Positions 22,794 through 29,680 of a DNA stretch of 34,267 nt are shown here, piece after piece. Position 1 is the first letter of the stretch; every line of letters starts with the position of its first letter. The translations under genes and the position numbers were made by a program. The DNA lies in the IMG/VR virus record IMGVR_UViG_3300002161_000019, positions 1 through 34,267 of that record. One strand, 5' to 3'. The notes beneath the pieces are model-generated. The model saw only the letters and a program-made list of their open reading frames with translations, was not told the DNA's origin and did not search any database. Source of the DNA: a virus.

Positions 22794-23405
22794 TTATACT
22801 ACAGTTTCTGGATTGGTAGTATAATCACGCATTTCATTTATGCGTCTCATCCATCCATTTCTGAAACGTTCCTGAGAGGGATTGCGCTGAATAATTTCAG
22901 AATAGAAGTCCTGTCTGATATCACAAATAATACCACAGAGTGAAAGTTCGCCTATTTGAAAAAGTGCAGTATTAAGTGCCTTTAAAGAGCCCGGTCCAAT
23001 AGAACCATCTTCAGTTACTCTAATCGCACGCTGCAGAAACTTACTTGCTCTTCCAACACCGTGATTGATCGCGCCATCAAAGTGAAGTACAGCAAGGCGA
23101 GGCGAAAGTTGATTCACTGCATCGCACTTAGCGGCAAGCCAATACATTTTAAAATAAACTTCTTGAGCACCTGCCCAAGTCAAAAGGGTGATATTTAAAT
23201 CAGGGTTGGCATTTTTTGCAACACCAAACTTTGTTTCACCGCCTCGATCAAGCGGGTCATTTACATACCCAACAGCCCGTTGCTGTTCTCTAGTATTGAT
23301 TAACCCTTCTTCAACACCGGGTGCATCTCTTCTCCAGTGCCCGCCTACTTCATATAGCATTGCGTGATCGATGGCTGTTTCAAAGGCTGATGGGTACTGT
23401 GACAT
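22794..23405 (-). CDS. Endolysin, GH108 muramidase with peptidoglycan-binding domain
   Basis: The 203-aa protein matches the glycosyl hydrolase 108 pattern. The catalytic Glu is probably E19 in MLYEVGGHW, and VGYVNDPLDRGGETKFGVAK corresponds to the YVNDPxDxGGxTxxGI signature. After it come an LAVLHFDGAINHG segment and a small C-terminal binding motif (DGSIGPGSLKAL) like PG_binding_3. An insert of about 20 residues separates the catalytic Glu from the GGET motif. It cleaves the peptidoglycan glycan backbone at lysis. AGGAGA lies five bases before the ATG, and a GATAAATA late-like promoter sits inside an inverted repeat just upstream. No signal peptide is present, so a holin is needed. Confidence 0.9.
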   Translation of the reverse strand: MSQYPSAFETAIDHAMLYEVGGHWRRDAPGVEEGLINTREQQRAVGYVNDPLDRGGETKFGVAKNANPDLNITLLTWAGAQEVYFKMYWLAAKCDAVNQLSPRLAVLHFDGAINHGVGRASKFLQRAIRVTEDGSIGPGSLKALNTALFQIGELSLCGIICDIRQDFYSEIIQRNPSQERFRNGWMRRINEMRDYTTNPETVV

Positions 23406-23420
23406 GGCAATCTCCTGGTT

Positions 23421-23443
23421 GTGACCTATTTATCTGTGGTCAC
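23421..23443 (-). promoter_or_regulatory. Late-like promoter GATAAATA within an inverted repeat
   Basis: GATAAATA (23434-23427, 7/8 to the T4 late consensus) lies in the 11-base loop between the arms GTGACC and GGTCAC. It precedes the endolysin ribosome binding site and overlaps the stop of the upstream gene. Confidence 0.45.
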
Positions 23444-23949
23444 CCCAAAATATCGCCTACCGTCTTCCCTCCGATCCAGCGGTGCAAATCATGTGGCCCG
23501 CACACAATTCCATAGAAAATCGACTTCCCATGAAACAATTCCACACCTGTTGGGTGGATCATGGCTGATGCTTTTGGTACTGCAGGATGAATACAGGAAG
23601 TTTTGGCAGTATAGCCAATGATAGTCGCTGTTGCAGTTGCTAACTTACTGTCATCAGGAGAAAATAAAAGAAGGTCGTGGTTAAATGCAGCAGAACTGGT
23701 GATAGGGATACTATCAATTGTATAGGTTTCTTTATCAACTGCCATCACATGCCAACTTGCTGGAATTTCAACTTCTAAATTTTGAATACGCAGTTTAAGT
23801 GTATGACCTGTCGTTTCCTCAAGGTACTGCATTTCCTCCAACTTAAAGTCCATCATATGACTGCTAAATGACCAAAAGTGGGAAACACCAATAGGAGCAG
23901 TAATGCTCTCTAGAATGTATGCGCGATTTACCTCAGATAATATTTGCAT
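23440..23949 (-). CDS. Hypothetical protein, 169 aa
   Basis: The protein starts MQILSEVNRAYILESITAPI and has a beta-rich body with a hydrophobic core (IPASWHVMAVDKETYTIDSI) and a Gly/His-rich end (YGIVCGPHDLHRWIGGK). No catalytic motif is recognised. Its ATG lies within the end of the preceding gene, a 17-base overlap, and has no good ribosome binding site, so coupling is likely. It lies between the uvsW region and the endolysin. The function is unknown. Confidence 0.6.
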   Translation of the reverse strand: MQILSEVNRAYILESITAPIGVSHFWSFSSHMMDFKLEEMQYLEETTGHTLKLRIQNLEVEIPASWHVMAVDKETYTIDSIPITSSAAFNHDLLLFSPDDSKLATATATIIGYTAKTSCIHPAVPKASAMIHPTGVELFHGKSIFYGIVCGPHDLHRWIGGKTVGDILG

Positions 23950-24373
23950 TTTTGATATACTTTTCGGTTAGTTCTGCCAAAGTTAGTCGTGCAAAGTTTC
24001 CACCTGCAAATCGACCACCATACTTCTTCCATTCTTCTATTATAGATTGATATACCTGCTCTGCGGATACAATTTCTTGTGGTTGAAGGTGAATAATTAT
24101 ATCAAGCGTATCATACACTGTAGATGGGAGAGATCTGCCATAGTATGCTAGAAGTTGGTGTTGCTGGTTGCGGTGAAGGATGGCATTTAACTTTTCTTCC
24201 TCTTCTTGTGTACAGATTACATGAGCACGAGCCATCATATTAATAGTGTCACCAGCCATAAAAGCACCAGACAATTGCTCTTCAAGATTTGAGCCGCTGA
24301 TTATACCAATTGACAGGAGTTGGTGCCTTACATGCTGAAGGTCGCCAACGCCTGCTTTTCTCTCAATTCTCAT
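23933..24373 (-). CDS. Hypothetical protein, 146 aa
   Basis: The protein starts MRIERKAGVGDLQHVRHQLL and is predicted helical, ending LAELTEKYIKNANII. No motif is recognised. Its ATG overlaps the stop of the uvsW C-terminal gene (ATGA), and AAGG lies seven bases before it, so it is translated from the same message as that fragment. Confidence 0.6.
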   Translation of the reverse strand: MRIERKAGVGDLQHVRHQLLSIGIISGSNLEEQLSGAFMAGDTINMMARAHVICTQEEEEKLNAILHRNQQHQLLAYYGRSLPSTVYDTLDIIIHLQPQEIVSAEQVYQSIIEEWKKYGGRFAGGNFARLTLAELTEKYIKNANII

Positions 24374-25770
24374 GCTGTTGCCTTAACTACCTTCAGCACC
24401 GGGTATTGGGCTGACTCGTAGTATTTTTTGCGCTCACGATAGTGCTTGCGTGACCACTTTAAACTTGAATGAATATCAACGCAATGCACTCTTTCCTTGT
24501 CATCTGCCTTGCGAAGACCACGACCGATAGATTGAATTGTACGGACAAATGATTTACCTGCATCAATCATCATAAGGTTGAATACACGGTCAATGCTGAT
24601 ACCTGTGCTTGCAATTCCAAATGTTGCAATGACGATTAGATTGTCGGTGTTTTCAAACATGTGGTACCATTCCGCACGGACATCATTCTCAGTGGCTCCA
24701 TACAGAAACACACTATCCTTGATAAGTTTCTGCAGCGCTCTTCCCTGCTTCACTGAATTTACCAGCACAAAGGTATTACCAAATTGATCTGCCTTTGCAA
24801 TGATAAGGTCAGCAATAAAGTCAAGTCTATCAGAATTCCTGCTGAGGAAAGTTTTTTCAGATGAATAATCTGGAAATTCTTCTGTTGCAGTTTCTTGAAT
24901 TTCAATCGGCTCAATTTCAAGTTGAGCAAGATAGCCCATCCTGATGAGGTCAGCGGCAGAAATTTCAAATAAGATTTCACCGATTGCACCCCGTAGTGAC
25001 ATCTGGTCAATCTTTGGCTTTGGGAAGGTGCCGGTAAATCCAAAGCGGTATGCACAGTTTTTACCGTGCTTGTTTATCAACTCTCCAATAGTTTTTGCCG
25101 AGGCACCGTGGGCTTCATCCACAATAATGCAGTGAAAGTCCTCTACAACAACTGGGTTATTCTGCAGTGCCTGCCAAGTTGCTACTACGGTATAGTGGTG
25201 AATGTCCTTCTTGTTTCCAGAATAAACACCAACATCTAGATTTCCAAGCGTCATGGTGCTAGCAGTCTGCTCAACTAGGTCGGATGAAGGCACAATAACC
25301 AAGGTGCGAAGTTCTTGCTTTGCAAGAATGTCAGCCACACCGGCAATCATCCACGTGTTATGATGAAGAAGCCCATTTGCATCGTAATATGAATGATGAT
25401 TGGCATAAATTGAAATATCGTAAAATTCATCTTCACCATCTGGAATAATATCAACTATCTTTGTTAATCCTGTTTTTGTAACAATTTCATCATTGACATT
25501 CAATGATGATGCCTTTATTACGCCATTTTTATTAAACACCAAATGACCAGCAGCACACCTCAACTTGCAATTTTCTGTGTGTAGAATAAGTGCTTTGTCA
25601 GTTTTTTTAATAGCAGCAACTGCTAATTCCCAGCCGGTGGGTGTTTCAAATTTAATTTGAAGATCAGAAATATCTACAGGAATATTGACTTCAAATCTGC
25701 GCCCCGTCGTTTCTCCAATGGCGTTGAAGAGTTTCGCAAATGTCGTCAAATAATTTGTGTCTCGGGTCAT
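24370..25770 (-). CDS. uvsW: UvsW helicase C-terminal part fused to a C-intein (fractured gene)
   Basis: The 466-aa product begins with a C-intein (about residues 1-138), then continues at T139 as helicase: TWMIAGVADIL after the P-loop, DEAH box IIVDEAHGA near 217, motif III GFTGTFPK and motif VI QSIGRGLRK. The C-intein shows a block B-like CAAGH, an ASSLNVNDEIV segment, block F FYDISIYANHHSYYDANG and block G HHN followed by Thr. Two in-frame stop codons (TAATAA) directly precede the ATG, so this is a true gene start and not a frameshift continuation. It overlaps the endonuclease gene by 80 bases. UvsW unwinds branched DNA and R-loops in recombination. Trans-splicing with 26583..27095 would give about 470 residues, close to T4 UvsW. 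Confidence 0.92.
   Translation of the reverse strand: MTRDTNYLTTFAKLFNAIGETTGRRFEVNIPVDISDLQIKFETPTGWELAVAAIKKTDKALILHTENCKLRCAAGHLVFNKNGVIKASSLNVNDEIVTKTGLTKIVDIIPDGEDEFYDISIYANHHSYYDANGLLHHNTWMIAGVADILAKQELRTLVIVPSSDLVEQTASTMTLGNLDVGVYSGNKKDIHHYTVVATWQALQNNPVVVEDFHCIIVDEAHGASAKTIGELINKHGKNCAYRFGFTGTFPKPKIDQMSLRGAIGEILFEISAADLIRMGYLAQLEIEPIEIQETATEEFPDYSSEKTFLSRNSDRLDFIADLIIAKADQFGNTFVLVNSVKQGRALQKLIKDSVFLYGATENDVRAEWYHMFENTDNLIVIATFGIASTGISIDRVFNLMMIDAGKSFVRTIQSIGRGLRKADDKERVHCVDIHSSLKWSRKHYRERKKYYESAQYPVLKVVKATA
25357..25770 (-). other. C-intein (split intein C-terminal fragment)
   Basis: Residues 1-138 of the C-terminal uvsW gene. It keeps block B, normally in the N-terminal half of inteins, as well as blocks F and G, ending His-Asn before the +1 Thr. 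The split therefore lies just after block A. The first 25-30 residues may not be part of the fold. Confidence 0.88.
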
Positions 25771-26611
25771 TTATTATCCATTCTGAATACAAACTTTCTA
25801 GGTTTTTACCGTCAATTGCGCATATACATTTCTTTGCCAAATTTTCTGATTTAGATAACCATTTTAAATTTCGTGGAAATGCAATAAACTTTATATTAAC
25901 ACGATTTAAAAACCCCGCGCTGATAGAATATTGATGATCTAGATGTCTTATTCCATTCTTACTTTCACTACTTTGATTTATTTGGTCTTCAAACATACGT
26001 GCTGAAATTTTTGTTAAAATTCCAACATAATGCTTGTATTGTATCTTACGATCGCGCTCCTTGATAAGTTCTTGTGGGATAGATGAAGTTTTTTGTAGTT
26101 CTTTTCTTGAGGAAACTGTTTCAGCCCATTTTTTGTTTCTTATTAACCATAATTTTATGCCTTCTTCTAATCCATTTCTCTCAACAAATTTTTCAATTCT
26201 TCCTGTTGATTGTCTCTGTTTTTGAAGAATTTTTGCTTTCTCAAAATCATTATCGGTTTTCTTAAGAAAATATTTTATGCCGGTGGTGTTTTTAGAAATA
26301 CTAGACTTTTGAAAAAGTGAATTACCTAACGCTTCTCCGTGTCTAGAAATTTTTGCTTTTAGCGAAGAAGTATCACAATTTTTAGGTTTCCATTTTTTTA
26401 TTTTATTCTGAACGTGCTCTGAATAAAGTTTAGTAGCGCGATCTTTAGTAAAACCAGAACAAAATCTATTCAAATCTATTGATGTTTTACTGCTTGATTT
26501 ACAGTTACACAAAACAACTTCTGTTAATATTTTACTCCTAGCGCGTTTAAATTCAGAACCGCAATGCAAGCAGCGGGGTGTATTAAGTACGTGACCTTTC
26601 CAAGTTTTCAA
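25691..26611 (-). CDS. Free-standing HNH-type homing endonuclease between the intein halves
   Basis: The 306-aa basic protein has a Cys pair motif near its N-terminus (C14, C17, C35, C37), which may bind zinc. A C-terminal HNH-like core is also present: RHLDHQYSISAGF (H223, D225, H226), then PRNLKWLSKSENLAKK (N248, N257, K260), like DHxxxIxxGF...NLxxLSxxEN. Such enzymes cut intein-free alleles and spread the element by repair. It is in a different frame from both uvsW pieces. The start is a TTG with AGGAG six bases upstream, and TATAAATA lies about 30 bases before it. It overlaps the N-part by 29 bases and the C-part by 80. The family seen here is HNH rather than Vsr-like. Confidence 0.82.
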   Translation of the reverse strand: MKTWKGHVLNTPRCLHCGSEFKRARSKILTEVVLCNCKSSSKTSIDLNRFCSGFTKDRATKLYSEHVQNKIKKWKPKNCDTSSLKAKISRHGEALGNSLFQKSSISKNTTGIKYFLKKTDNDFEKAKILQKQRQSTGRIEKFVERNGLEEGIKLWLIRNKKWAETVSSRKELQKTSSIPQELIKERDRKIQYKHYVGILTKISARMFEDQINQSSESKNGIRHLDHQYSISAGFLNRVNIKFIAFPRNLKWLSKSENLAKKCICAIDGKNLESLYSEWIINDPRHKLFDDICETLQRHWRNDGAQI

Positions 26612-27095
26612 AATATTCTCCTATAATTCCACCTACACGTATATTTATAGGAGTATTTCCATCAATGCATTTCCCACTACCAGTGGCTGCCAGAATGAAG
26701 CCAGAAGTTGCTTCAAGCGCAGCATTCACAGCATCAACTTGGTATGGGCGGAGAACAACACCTAGTTTGTGTTCAGGCTTGTCTTTAAACCAATTGGCGT
26801 GAATACGAGTTTGTACAATCGGCTGGGCTTTCCTATTATCAACAATTTCTAAGTCATATCCCCATTTATCAAGATACGGAGTCACTTCGTCCAATAGCCG
26901 AAAATAGATTTTGCCAGCCTTATCAAAAAAATGTACTTTACCATCCCAACGACCGAGCCGGTACAAGGGCATAAAATATGCTCCTTCCACCATTACTGCA
27001 AATTTTTCCTCCAGAACCTTATGATCAGCCGGTTCTAGCCCAGAAATCCTGCAAAACACCTCATCATCTACGGTTATGAAAACTTTTTTACTCAT
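26583..27095 (-). CDS. uvsW: UvsW helicase N-terminal part fused to an N-intein (fractured gene)
   Basis: The 170-aa product starts MSKKVFITVDDEVFCRISGL, the N-terminal domain of T4-like UvsW, with GRWDGKVHFFD near 48-58 and a RPYQVDAV Q-motif near 116. Residues 131-142 end in AATGSGK, the Walker A motif cut after the lysine. Residue 143 is Cys, the first residue of the N-intein (CIDGNTPINIRVGG), which runs 28 residues to the stop. The next residue after splicing is the Thr of the C-terminal gene, restoring GSGKT. The ATG overlaps the previous stop (ATGA). Without the other piece it lacks motifs II-VI and cannot be an active helicase. Confidence 0.92.
   Translation of the reverse strand: MSKKVFITVDDEVFCRISGLEPADHKVLEEKFAVMVEGAYFMPLYRLGRWDGKVHFFDKAGKIYFRLLDEVTPYLDKWGYDLEIVDNRKAQPIVQTRIHANWFKDKPEHKLGVVLRPYQVDAVNAALEATSGFILAATGSGKCIDGNTPINIRVGGIIGEYFENLERSRT
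26586..26669 (-). other. N-intein (28 residues at most)
   Basis: Only intein block A is present: Cys1, then IDGNTPINIR, then GEYFENLERSRT and a stop. This is far shorter than the roughly 100-residue N-inteins of DnaE-type split inteins. It resembles the atypically split inteins with very short N-fragments such as AceL-TerL. The sequence also holds the late promoter and ribosome binding site of the endonuclease gene. Confidence 0.88.
26642..26649 (-). promoter_or_regulatory. T4-type late promoter for the homing endonuclease
   Basis: An exact TATAAATA lies inside the N-intein coding sequence, about 31 bases upstream of the endonuclease TTG. T4 intron endonuclease genes likewise carry embedded late promoters, so separate late expression is likely. 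Confidence 0.65.
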
Positions 27096-27538
27096 TCTTG
27101 ACTAAATGAAAAATGGCGTTCTAGATTATTCTTCCTGATATAGGAGATAGGTGTGATGTTCAAATTTGCTGCAGTAACAGTAATCATAGTCATCAGAGTG
27201 CTAATCTTAAGTTGCTCAATTGCAGTAATACTATGTTCAGGGCTAAGCACTGCCTTAATCTTTGCCCCGTTGGTGTGTTCGTGAAAAGAGATTACAAAAT
27301 CGTCATTGACAAAATTTACCGTCATAGCAGGAAAACAATTTTTTGTCAAACTTACGCTGCTCTTTGAAATATTAATTGGCGAAGAAGCAGAAGTACTTCC
27401 AAAACTTCCACCAGATATAATTGATCCTGATGTTATAGACGGTGACATTGGTTGATTGGTAATCGAGTACGTATAGTTTAGTGTTCCTGAAGCATCAGCG
27501 GTCACACTAATACCACTATCATCGGTAGAATTTGACAT
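27092..27538 (-). CDS. Hypothetical protein, 148 aa
   Basis: The first half is Ser/Thr/Gly-rich (MSNSTDDSGISVTADASGTL and repeats of SISSGS type) and probably extended. The second half has a beta-rich VNDDFVISFHEHTNG segment and a hydrophobic helix (KISTLMTMITVTAANLNI). No family is recognised. AAGGA lies six bases before the ATG. It sits between uvsY and uvsW, overlapping the uvsW start by four bases, so it is co-translated with the recombination genes. Confidence 0.6.
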   Translation of the reverse strand: MSNSTDDSGISVTADASGTLNYTYSITNQPMSPSITSGSIISGGSFGSTSASSPINISKSSVSLTKNCFPAMTVNFVNDDFVISFHEHTNGAKIKAVLSPEHSITAIEQLKISTLMTMITVTAANLNITPISYIRKNNLERHFSFSQE

Positions 27539-27547
27539 ATATCTTCC

Positions 27548-28009
27548 TTATAAAATAATATCGTTGAGGGATGCTACACGCAATTTTACAATATTTGAAA
27601 GCATCCAGCCCATTTGTTTGAATGATTCAACAATTGATTCAAGTCGCTGCTGGTACAAACTTGCTTCTACGATAAGTTGATTATGCTCTATCATATCTTT
27701 TTCACCAGAGATAAGCACACTTGTTTCTCTAGCACCAAAAGCGCGCTGACCATTTAGGTAGTTTTTGGTCAGCCGTGCCTCAATTCTACTCTTGTAGTTT
27801 TCCAACCACTTCACAAGTTGCTTTGCTTCCTGTGCAAGTTGGTCATACCTCATCTGATGATGGGGCAGATTTCTAATGAGTATTTCTAGCCGTTCTCCAC
27901 CAAGTTCAAACAGTGGTTCTGCTTGTGTAATACTTTCTTCGTACCGTGCAAAGAACGAAACAAGTTCATCTGCTAATTTATTTTCATCAATCTGGAGAAG
28001 AACGGTCAT
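27548..28009 (-). CDS. uvsY: Recombination mediator UvsY-like
   Basis: The 153-aa protein is almost wholly helical. It has a Lys/Arg-rich middle (LVKWLENYKSRIEARLTKNY) and a later stretch LISGEKDMIEHNQLIVEASL that parallels the LSADKDVLKVDTSLQYW part of T4 UvsY (137 aa). UvsY helps load UvsX onto DNA covered by gp32. Position in a cluster with uvsX, gp32 and uvsW supports the call. AGGGG lies six bases before the ATG, which overlaps the previous stop (ATGA). Confidence 0.78.
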   Translation of the reverse strand: MTVLLQIDENKLADELVSFFARYEESITQAEPLFELGGERLEILIRNLPHHQMRYDQLAQEAKQLVKWLENYKSRIEARLTKNYLNGQRAFGARETSVLISGEKDMIEHNQLIVEASLYQQRLESIVESFKQMGWMLSNIVKLRVASLNDIIL

Positions 28010-28272
28010 TCGCTACCCCTTTTTGAGATAATAAACTCATTTTCGTCATAGTCATAGTCAATAATCTGATTGGCTAAAAGTATTGCAGTTTGATAATCAA
28101 CTATGACCTTAGGTATGTGAGAAATGATGCTATCACCAGGTTGCGCCTCGGCATTAGGCTCTAAATCAATGTGTGAGCCAGCCTGAATTGTTCCAATTGC
28201 CTGAACACGAAAGCATTTGCCTGGCTCTAAAATCTGTAAAATCTTAGAGCGGGCACAAAGTGTAATCCGCAT
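28006..28272 (-). CDS. Hypothetical protein, 88 aa
   Basis: The protein starts MRITLCARSKILQILEPGKC, continues with a small beta-rich part and ends acidic (IIDYDYDENEFIISKRGSE). No motif is recognised. There is no clear ribosome binding site; a stable stem-loop lies about ten bases upstream. It overlaps the uvsY start by four bases and so is translationally coupled to it. Confidence 0.6.
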   Translation of the reverse strand: MRITLCARSKILQILEPGKCFRVQAIGTIQAGSHIDLEPNAEAQPGDSIISHIPKVIVDYQTAILLANQIIDYDYDENEFIISKRGSE

Positions 28273-28280
28273 AGTTTAGA

Positions 28281-28308
28281 AATTAGGGGAAAATTACTTC
28301 CCCTAATT
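28281..28308 (-). terminator. Stable stem-loop between the 57-aa gene and the 88-aa gene
   Basis: AATTAGGGGAA pairs with TTCCCCTAATT (11 base pairs, loop of six). On the minus strand it is followed by TTTCTAAAC, a poor T run, so it may attenuate or protect the message rather than fully terminate it. Confidence 0.6.
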
Positions 28309-28312
28309 AGTA

Positions 28313-28486
28313 TTACTCTGCGTCGTCATCCGCCTTCTTTGGAAGAAGGCTTAGATTTTCTACGGCGGCGCGTAGCGCCTTATTCAACTTACCTACTGAT
28401 GAATAGACTTCTGTAGTAGTCTTACCATCAGCAGTTACAGATAGAATAAAGCCACCCTTTGCAAATTGTACAACAATATTATCCAT
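28313..28486 (-). CDS. Small hypothetical protein after uvsX, 57 aa
   Basis: The protein starts MDNIVVQFAKGGFILSVTAD and ends LLPKKADDDAE: a small alpha-beta fold with an acidic tail. GAGGA lies five bases before the ATG at 28486; a TTG four codons upstream overlaps the uvsX stop and is less likely. It directly follows uvsX, in the recombination operon. No function is known to me. Confidence 0.65.
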   Translation of the reverse strand: MDNIVVQFAKGGFILSVTADGKTTTEVYSSVGKLNKALRAAVENLSLLPKKADDDAE

Positions 28487-28487
28487 T

Positions 28488-29615
28488 TTATTCCTCAATT
28501 GGTTGCATCTTTCGGGTGCGTTTGCCCTTAGATGTGGTTAATTCATCCTGATCAACAATTTGACCAAGTTCTTCCTCAGTGGCATCTGACCCCCCACGCA
28601 CAAGCATAGGCACACACGCTGGGTGCTTTAGGAGTTTGAGAGCAATCTCTTCATCGAAGTCCTTTTCCTTGAAGGTAATTCGCTCATCTCCAACTTCTGC
28701 AACATACAGAAGTTTTTCTCCTGGCTGCGTTCCCTTTGCAGTCACACCCATTTCAACTAGCATCTCAAGAAGACCGCTTGTTGCCGCCATACCACGGTTA
28801 TAAGGAACTTCCAGTTCAACTTTGGTACCAAGTTTTGCGAAGCGAGACTTGTAGGTCTCAAATCGCATCCTTACGCCAGTTACTTCACCTTCTTCCTTCA
28901 ACTTCAACTTGGTAACGATACCAATAATTGAAGATGAGAACTTAGTTGAGTTAGTGATTGCCCAGGCACCATCACCCATCATGATATCTTGAGGATACAC
29001 GTGATCGGTAATTACCATCGAGATTGGAAGACGACCAATGTGACCTACAGCAAGTCGAAGCATTGCCTTCCGGCGCTTTGCTAAGATGCCTTGGTCAGCC
29101 TTAATGGTACCATCTCGATCATAGTTTTCCATCTCAGTGCTTGAACTTAGCATTGCTAGACTATCAAGCACGATGAGGGTCTTTTGCGCAGAAAGATTAT
29201 CCTTGCCAAATGCCTTGATATATCCGCTGAAGAACTCAGCAAGCACGCGGTTGACATCCTCAATGGTAGTAACTGACATATACGTCAGCGCCTCATCAGT
29301 GATATTAACACCAATCTTGCGAAGATAATCTACATCAATTGCGTGCTCGCTGTCTAGATAGAGCACGTGATATCCTTCACGCTGCGCCTGCAGCGCAATA
29401 TTTGAAGCAATGAAACTCTTACCAGAACCTGATGGTCCAGCAAATAGAGAAATCTTGCCCAGCGGAATTCCCTTTAGGAAATCACCGCTTAGTGCTCGAT
29501 TGAGCGCAAAATTGCCAGTAGATAGCCATTCTTCAGTGGTCTTGATGCCCACACCGACGGTATCGAGTTTAGCAATTTCCTTCTTGAATTTATCCAAAAA
29601 AGGTAATCCAGCCAT
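28488..29615 (-). CDS. uvsX: UvsX, RecA-like recombinase
   Basis: The 375-aa protein is a RecA/UvsX core: Walker A GPSGSGKS at residues 60-67, catalytic Glu in LYLDSEHAID, Walker B TLIVLDSLAML, and an RLPISMVITDHVY segment before the flexible loop 2 region. Length is close to T4 UvsX (391 aa). It forms filaments on single-stranded DNA and drives strand exchange and recombination-dependent replication with UvsY, UvsW and gp32, all encoded nearby. The tail is basic then acidic (KGKRTRKMQPIEE). AGGAG lies six bases before the ATG. No intron or intein interrupts it. Confidence 0.96.
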   Translation of the reverse strand: MAGLPFLDKFKKEIAKLDTVGVGIKTTEEWLSTGNFALNRALSGDFLKGIPLGKISLFAGPSGSGKSFIASNIALQAQREGYHVLYLDSEHAIDVDYLRKIGVNITDEALTYMSVTTIEDVNRVLAEFFSGYIKAFGKDNLSAQKTLIVLDSLAMLSSSTEMENYDRDGTIKADQGILAKRRKAMLRLAVGHIGRLPISMVITDHVYPQDIMMGDGAWAITNSTKFSSSIIGIVTKLKLKEEGEVTGVRMRFETYKSRFAKLGTKVELEVPYNRGMAATSGLLEMLVEMGVTAKGTQPGEKLLYVAEVGDERITFKEKDFDEEIALKLLKHPACVPMLVRGGSDATEEELGQIVDQDELTTSKGKRTRKMQPIEE

Positions 29616-29643
29616 ATTTTACTCCTATCTGATACCCAAGGAT

Positions 29644-29668
29644 GGTGAGGAGGATTAACCTCCACACC
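29644..29668 (-). other. RNA stem-loop between gp32 and uvsX
   Basis: GGTG-T-GGAGG pairs with CCTCC-T-CACC around a five-base loop (TTAAT), interrupted by a single T-T mismatch. No T run follows, so termination is unlikely; RNA processing, stability or control of uvsX relative to gp32 are alternatives. Confidence 0.65.
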
Positions 29669-29680
29669 TCCGGAGTAAAG

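Noticed and set aside
25691-26611. Vsr-like endonuclease of the kind reported in some fractured genes
   Set aside because: The visible core is HxDH...NLxxLSxxEN..K, which fits the HNH group better; no Vsr-type catalytic pattern was found.
24370-27095. Sequencing or assembly frameshifts as the cause of the broken uvsW
   Set aside because: The C-terminal gene starts with ATG right after two in-frame stops, the endonuclease has its own ribosome binding site and promoter, the overlaps are long, and intein ends fall exactly at the P-loop. A few base errors would not create this.
28281-28308. Full intrinsic terminator
   Set aside because: The stem is stable but no T run follows on the minus strand and the next gene lacks its own promoter.
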